The translations under genes were made by a program, and so were the position numbers. From Pseudomonadota bacterium (lineage in GTDB: Bacteria > Pseudomonadota > Gammaproteobacteria > Burkholderiales > Burkholderiaceae_D), in the NCBI GenBank assembly GCA_023435945.1, contig JAEZLB010000283.1, positions 1 through 9,068 on the forward strand: DNA of 9,068 nt, written 5' to 3'. Positions 6,710 to 9,068 of the stretch are shown one piece after another. The first letter of the stretch is position 1; the number at the start of each line of letters is the position of its first letter. The notes below the pieces were generated by a model. It had not been told where the DNA came from, ran no database searches, and saw nothing but the letters and a program-made list of their open reading frames with translations.

Positions 6710-6973
6710 TCAGCTTGCTTGTAATAGAGTGTCGAGCTTACCTTGCCTGTCCAGCGCACTCAAGTCATCGAAGCCACCGACGTGAGTATCACCGATATAA
6801 ATCTGGGGAACGGTGCGACGTCCGGTTTTCTCCATCATCTGCGCGCGTTCTTCGGGTTGCAAATCGATGCGGATTTTTTCAATATTGTCCACACCTTTAG
6901 CTTTCAGCAGCCTTTCTGCCATTACGCAATAGGGGCATACACCGGTGCTGTACATTACGACACGCGCAGTCAT
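6710..6973 (-). CDS. grxC: Glutaredoxin 3 (GrxC-type dithiol glutaredoxin)
   Basis: This 87-residue cytoplasmic protein is a class I dithiol glutaredoxin that uses glutathione to reduce disulfides. The active site is C13-P-Y-C16 in TGVCPYCVMAERLL. Also present are the cis-proline motif TVP (residues 54-56, in RRTVPQIYIG) and the glutathione-binding GGFDDL (residues 66-71). Length equals that of the GrxC family. The start at 6973 has GGAG 8 nt upstream (6982-6985); an in-frame upstream ATG at 7036 would lie inside the rhodanese gene and add 21 residues not seen in glutaredoxins. It starts 13 nt after the rhodanese stop, so the two are probably co-transcribed, as are yibN and grxC in E. coli. 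C13 and C16 suggest a full dithiol mechanism rather than the monothiol iron-sulfur role. Confidence 0.96.
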   Translation of the reverse strand: MTARVVMYSTGVCPYCVMAERLLKAKGVDNIEKIRIDLQPEERAQMMEKTGRRTVPQIYIGDTHVGGFDDLSALDRQGKLDTLLQAS

Positions 6974-6986
6974 GAATATTTCTCCA

Positions 6987-7388
6987 TCATTTTGTGGTGG
7001 GCAAACCTTGTGATTGCCATTCGGCAATACCGCCATTCAGGACGAAAACTTCGTTAAAACCAACCTTTTTCAATTGCGCTCTGGCTTTCCTGGACTGGGT
7101 GCCAGAAGCGCAGACGACGATAATGGATTGGGATTGATATTTATTTAACTGGCCTATCTTGAGTGGCATATCCGGCAACGGGATATTGATGGCGCCTGGC
7201 ATATGACCTTGCGAAAACTCGCTGGCAGGACGTATATCAAGCACTATCGCCTTGTCCTGATTGATCATTTGTGTGGCCTGGACTTGTGTGATAGAGACGC
7301 CCCGGCCCTCCAAGGACAGCCACAGCAGGCAGGCGCCGGAGAACAGAACCAAACCGACTAACCAAATGTTGTCAATAATAAATTCCAT
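6987..7388 (-). CDS. yibN: Membrane-anchored single-domain rhodanese (YibN-like)
   Basis: The protein is a rhodanese-fold sulfurtransferase candidate anchored in the inner membrane. With the start at 7388 it has 133 residues: a membrane segment at about 7-27 (NIWLVGLVLFSGACLLWLSL), then one rhodanese domain. The domain shows IVLDIRPASEFSQGHMPGAINIP (residues 48-70), the catalytic loop CASGTQSR with Cys93, and FVLNGGIAEW. The intact cysteine and loop support real sulfurtransferase or thiol chemistry; the substrate cannot be told. E. coli YibN has the same layout and sits in the same place beside grxC. The start at 7388 (MEFIID) is preferred over an ATG at 7418, because a TATAAT box overlaps the latter and transcription should begin downstream of it. 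Neither start has a strong Shine-Dalgarno. The symbol is given by architecture and synteny. Confidence 0.9.
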   Translation of the reverse strand: MEFIIDNIWLVGLVLFSGACLLWLSLEGRGVSITQVQATQMINQDKAIVLDIRPASEFSQGHMPGAINIPLPDMPLKIGQLNKYQSQSIIVVCASGTQSRKARAQLKKVGFNEVFVLNGGIAEWQSQGLPTTK

Positions 7389-7416
7389 GAGACTGAGTGG
7401 TGATAGTAACCCCGCC

Positions 7417-7447
7417 ATTATAGAATAGAAGGCTTAATGGAACTCAA
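7417..7447 (-). promoter_or_regulatory. Candidate sigma70 promoter of the rhodanese-grxC operon
   Basis: On the minus strand TATAAT (7417-7422) is a perfect -10 box, with TTGAGT (7442-7447) as a possible -35 box. The 19-nt spacer is longer than the ideal 17. Transcription would begin near 7410, about 22 nt before the chosen rhodanese start at 7388. Confidence 0.45.
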
Positions 7448-7483
7448 ATCCTTGTTCACCTCCCAATTTGGATTCATCTTTGT

Positions 7484-8230
7484 ATGTACAAAATCGTATT
7501 GATGCGTCACGGCCAGTCCACTTGGAATCTGGAGAACCGGTTCACCGGTTGGTCAGATGTGGATCTGACTGAAAAAGGCATCGCAGAAGCTCGGCGCGCC
7601 GGCAAACTGCTCAAGGAAGCGGGTTACACCTTCGATCTGGCTTACACTTCCATGCTCAAGCGCTCCATCCGCACCATGTGGGTGGCGCTCGATGAAATGG
7701 ACCTCATGTGGATACCAGTTACGCCTCACTGGCGCCTGAATGAACGCCATTACGGTGCCCTCCAGGGACTCAATAAAGCTGAAACTGCGGCCAAATACGG
7801 CGAAGACCAGGTGCTGGCCTGGCGTCGCAGCTATGATGTGCCGCCCGAACCCCTGTTGCCGGATGATCCGCGTACTTCGTACAATGATCCGCGTTATGCA
7901 GACCTCACGCGCGAACAGATTCCGCTGACCGAGTGCCTGAAGGATGCTGTCGCCCGTGTCGCCCCCTTGTGGGACGAATCGATTGCACCGGCCATCCGCG
8001 CTGGCAAACGCATCGTGATTTCTGCGCATGGCAATAGCCTGCGTGCGCTGATCAAGTACATCGACAACATCAGTGATACTGAAATCGTGCGCTTGAACAT
8101 CCCCAATGGCATGCCGCTGGTGTACGAACTGGATGCGGACCTCAAGCCTATCAAGAGTTACTACCTGGGCGATGCCAGCGTGGTCCAGGCAGCGTCTCGC
8201 GAAATGGCTCACCACGGCACGGTGCTGTAA
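7484..8230 (+). CDS. gpmA: 2,3-bisphosphoglycerate-dependent phosphoglycerate mutase
   Basis: GpmA interconverts 3-phosphoglycerate and 2-phosphoglycerate in glycolysis and gluconeogenesis through a phosphohistidine intermediate. The 248-residue protein belongs to the histidine phosphatase superfamily. The RHG motif is at residues 8-10, with the phosphorylated histidine H9. Other active-site residues are R60 (SMLKRSIRT), E87 ([16 protein letters not shown]) and H182 ([13 protein letters not shown]). The insert [11 protein letters not shown] and the C-terminal part [15 protein letters not shown] are typical of true dPGM rather than general phosphatases. The ATG at 7484 gives [10 protein letters not shown], the expected beginning; no Shine-Dalgarno is apparent (CATCTTTGT precedes it). 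It diverges from the rhodanese gene across 95 nt and is followed by the EnvC gene on the same strand. The E. coli counterpart of this position carries the unrelated cofactor-independent enzyme. Confidence 0.98.
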   Translation: MYKIVLMRHGQSTWNLENRFTGWSDVDLTEKGIAEARRAGKLLKEAGYTFDLAYTSMLKRSIRTMWVALDEMDLMWIPVTPHWRLNERHYGALQGLNKAETAAKYGEDQVLAWRRSYDVPPEPLLPDDPRTSYNDPRYADLTREQIPLTECLKDAVARVAPLWDESIAPAIRAGKRIVISAHGNSLRALIKYIDNISDTEIVRLNIPNGMPLVYELDADLKPIKSYYLGDASVVQAASREMAHHGTVL

Positions 8231-8256
8231 TAAAAATACTCAAGCCTGTAAAAAGC

Positions 8257-8286
8257 ATGACGCACTGGATTGTTCGGGTGCGTCAT
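8257..8286. terminator. Stem-loop after gpmA, possible terminator
   Basis: ATGACGCAC (8257-8265) and GTGCGTCAT (8278-8286) form a perfect 9-bp stem around a 12-nt loop, starting 26 nt after the gpmA stop. On the plus strand it is followed by TCCCC, so the U tract needed for intrinsic termination is missing. On the minus strand it is followed by GCTTTTTAC, which looks more like a terminator, although no minus-strand gene is seen to its right in the window. It may separate gpmA from envC weakly or block antisense transcription. Confidence 0.4.
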
Positions 8287-8354
8287 TCCCCAAATCGGTG
8301 CCGACGTGTCATTATTAGCGCTTTAGTGCTGTTCGGAAATCCGGTTCTGTCACT

Positions 8355-9068
8355 GTGAGCTTTTCTTCCACTTTTATCCCGATATTGCAGGGCCTGGCCC
8401 GACCACGCCCTTTGTTTCCCCGCCTCCCGACTCTCGTGACGATGGGATTACTCATCGTGCTCGCTGCGATATTCATCGATCCTGCGCAGGCGCAATCCAA
8501 TGAGCGCGCCAAGCAAAGGCAAGCGGCAGAGGCCGAACGCGCTGCACTGCGCAAGAAACTCGATGCGCTAAAGCGTGACATCCATCAAACCGAAACTGCC
8601 CGCGAAAATGCCGCCGATGCGCTGGCCGAGTCGGAGGCTGCCATTTCGGATGCCAACCGTACGCTCAGAGAACTGGCAAACGATCAAAAGGAAATTTCAG
8701 CTTCGCTGCGAGCGCTGCAGGATGACCAGCGCAAGCTGCAGCAGCAAGTGGAACAGCAGCAGGGCCAGCTCGACAGCCTGTTGCGTGAGCAGTACATCAC
8801 TCATAACGAAGACCGCACCAAACTGCTGCTATCGGGCGACAATCCGAACCGCATCAATCGCGATCTTTGGTATATGGGCTATATATCGAAAGCGCAAAGC
8901 AAGTTACTGGAAGAATTGCGCGTCAACCTGGACGCGGTGGAAAAGAACAGACTGGAAGCGGAACGCCTGAAGAATGAGCTGGATGGGGTGGCGCGGGAAG
9001 AACGTACGCAAAAAGCGGTGCTGGAGAAGGAGAAGGCCAAGCGAGCAGAACTGCTTGCCAAACTCTCC
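8355..9068 (+). CDS. envC: Murein hydrolase activator EnvC-like protein (C-terminus cut by window edge)
   Basis: EnvC-type proteins are periplasmic activators of amidases that split septal peptidoglycan in cell division; they have a signal peptide, a long coiled coil and a C-terminal degenerate LytM (peptidase M23) domain. Only the first 238 codons are present, so the LytM domain is outside the window. Visible parts: a signal peptide with hydrophobic core GLLIVLAAIFI ending PAQA-Q (about residues 31-47), then an extended charged coiled coil rich in Glu, Arg, Lys, Gln and Leu. The LREQY motif at about residue 143, followed by the LLLSGDNPNRINRDLWYMGYI segment, is typical of EnvC. The start is uncertain. 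GTG at 8355 supplies an arginine-containing n-region but makes a long leader; GTG 8436 or ATG 8442 give a short signal peptide without basic residues. None has a clear ribosome site. Position after gpmA matches gpmI-envC in E. coli. Confidence 0.88.
   Translation, partial: MSFSSTFIPILQGLARPRPLFPRLPTLVTMGLLIVLAAIFIDPAQAQSNERAKQRQAAEAERAALRKKLDALKRDIHQTETARENAADALAESEAAISDANRTLRELANDQKEISASLRALQDDQRKLQQQVEQQQGQLDSLLREQYITHNEDRTKLLLSGDNPNRINRDLWYMGYISKAQSKLLEELRVNLDAVEKNRLEAERLKNELDGVAREERTQKAVLEKEKAKRAELLAKLS

Noticed and set aside
6974..7036. N-terminal extension of grxC to an ATG at 7036
   Set aside because: The extension overlaps the rhodanese coding region and glutaredoxins begin a few residues before the active site; 6973 has a good ribosome site.
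7553..8215. A 220-codon open frame on the minus strand opposite gpmA
   Set aside because: The plus-strand frame is an unmistakable phosphoglycerate mutase; the antisense frame is composition-driven.
1..9068. A novel defence, mobile or biosynthetic system
   Set aside because: Every sizeable coding region except the cupin matches a well-known housekeeping or secretion family. No integrase, transposase, toxin-antitoxin pair, CRISPR repeat, nuclease or helicase module was seen.

Overview
The window reads as an ordinary, densely coded chromosomal segment of a betaproteobacterium. The protein sequences and gene neighbourhood most resemble Burkholderiales, perhaps Oxalobacteraceae; that placement is from recognition only, with no search run. 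I see no tRNA, rRNA, CRISPR array, insertion sequence, prophage gene or transfer signature.

Left part, minus strand (1-4104): six genes of a type II secretion system (T2SS) in the order gspG-gspH-gspI-gspJ-gspK-gspL, transcribed right to left, with gspL running off the left edge. Junctions are very tight: 13-nt overlap G/H, 1-nt gap H/I, 11-nt overlap I/J, 4-nt overlap J/K, 15-nt gap K/L. This suggests one translationally coupled operon that builds the whole pseudopilus (major pseudopilin GspG, minor pseudopilins H, I, J, K) and the inner-membrane assembly protein GspL. The secretin, ATPase, GspF and GspC genes are not in the window.

Middle: a 477-bp non-coding, relatively A+T-rich stretch (4105-4581) separates gspG from a divergently transcribed small cupin-fold gene (4582-4941, plus strand).

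Right-middle, minus strand (4986-7388): a membrane-anchored rhodanese (yibN-like), glutaredoxin (grxC), the SecB export chaperone (secB) and glycerol-3-phosphate dehydrogenase (gpsA), transcribed in that order. This is the same order as E. coli yibN-grxC-secB-gpsA. A good hairpin lies between grxC and secB and a perfect palindrome between secB and gpsA, so the cluster may be split into transcription units.

Right, plus strand (7484-9068): gpmA (cofactor-dependent phosphoglycerate mutase) diverges from the rhodanese gene and is followed by the N-terminal part of an EnvC-type murein hydrolase activator that runs off the right edge. In E. coli the matching position, divergent from yibN and upstream of envC, holds gpmI (gpmM), an unrelated phosphoglycerate mutase. 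The in-place swap of two non-homologous enzymes with the same reaction is the most interesting point in the window.

Functionally, much of the segment concerns the cell envelope: SecB delivers precursors to the Sec translocon, T2SS moves folded periplasmic proteins outward, GpsA supplies glycerol-3-phosphate for phospholipids, and EnvC controls septal peptidoglycan cleavage. I found no convincing evidence of a previously undescribed system; the findings are second-look items about start sites, regulatory structures and gene order.
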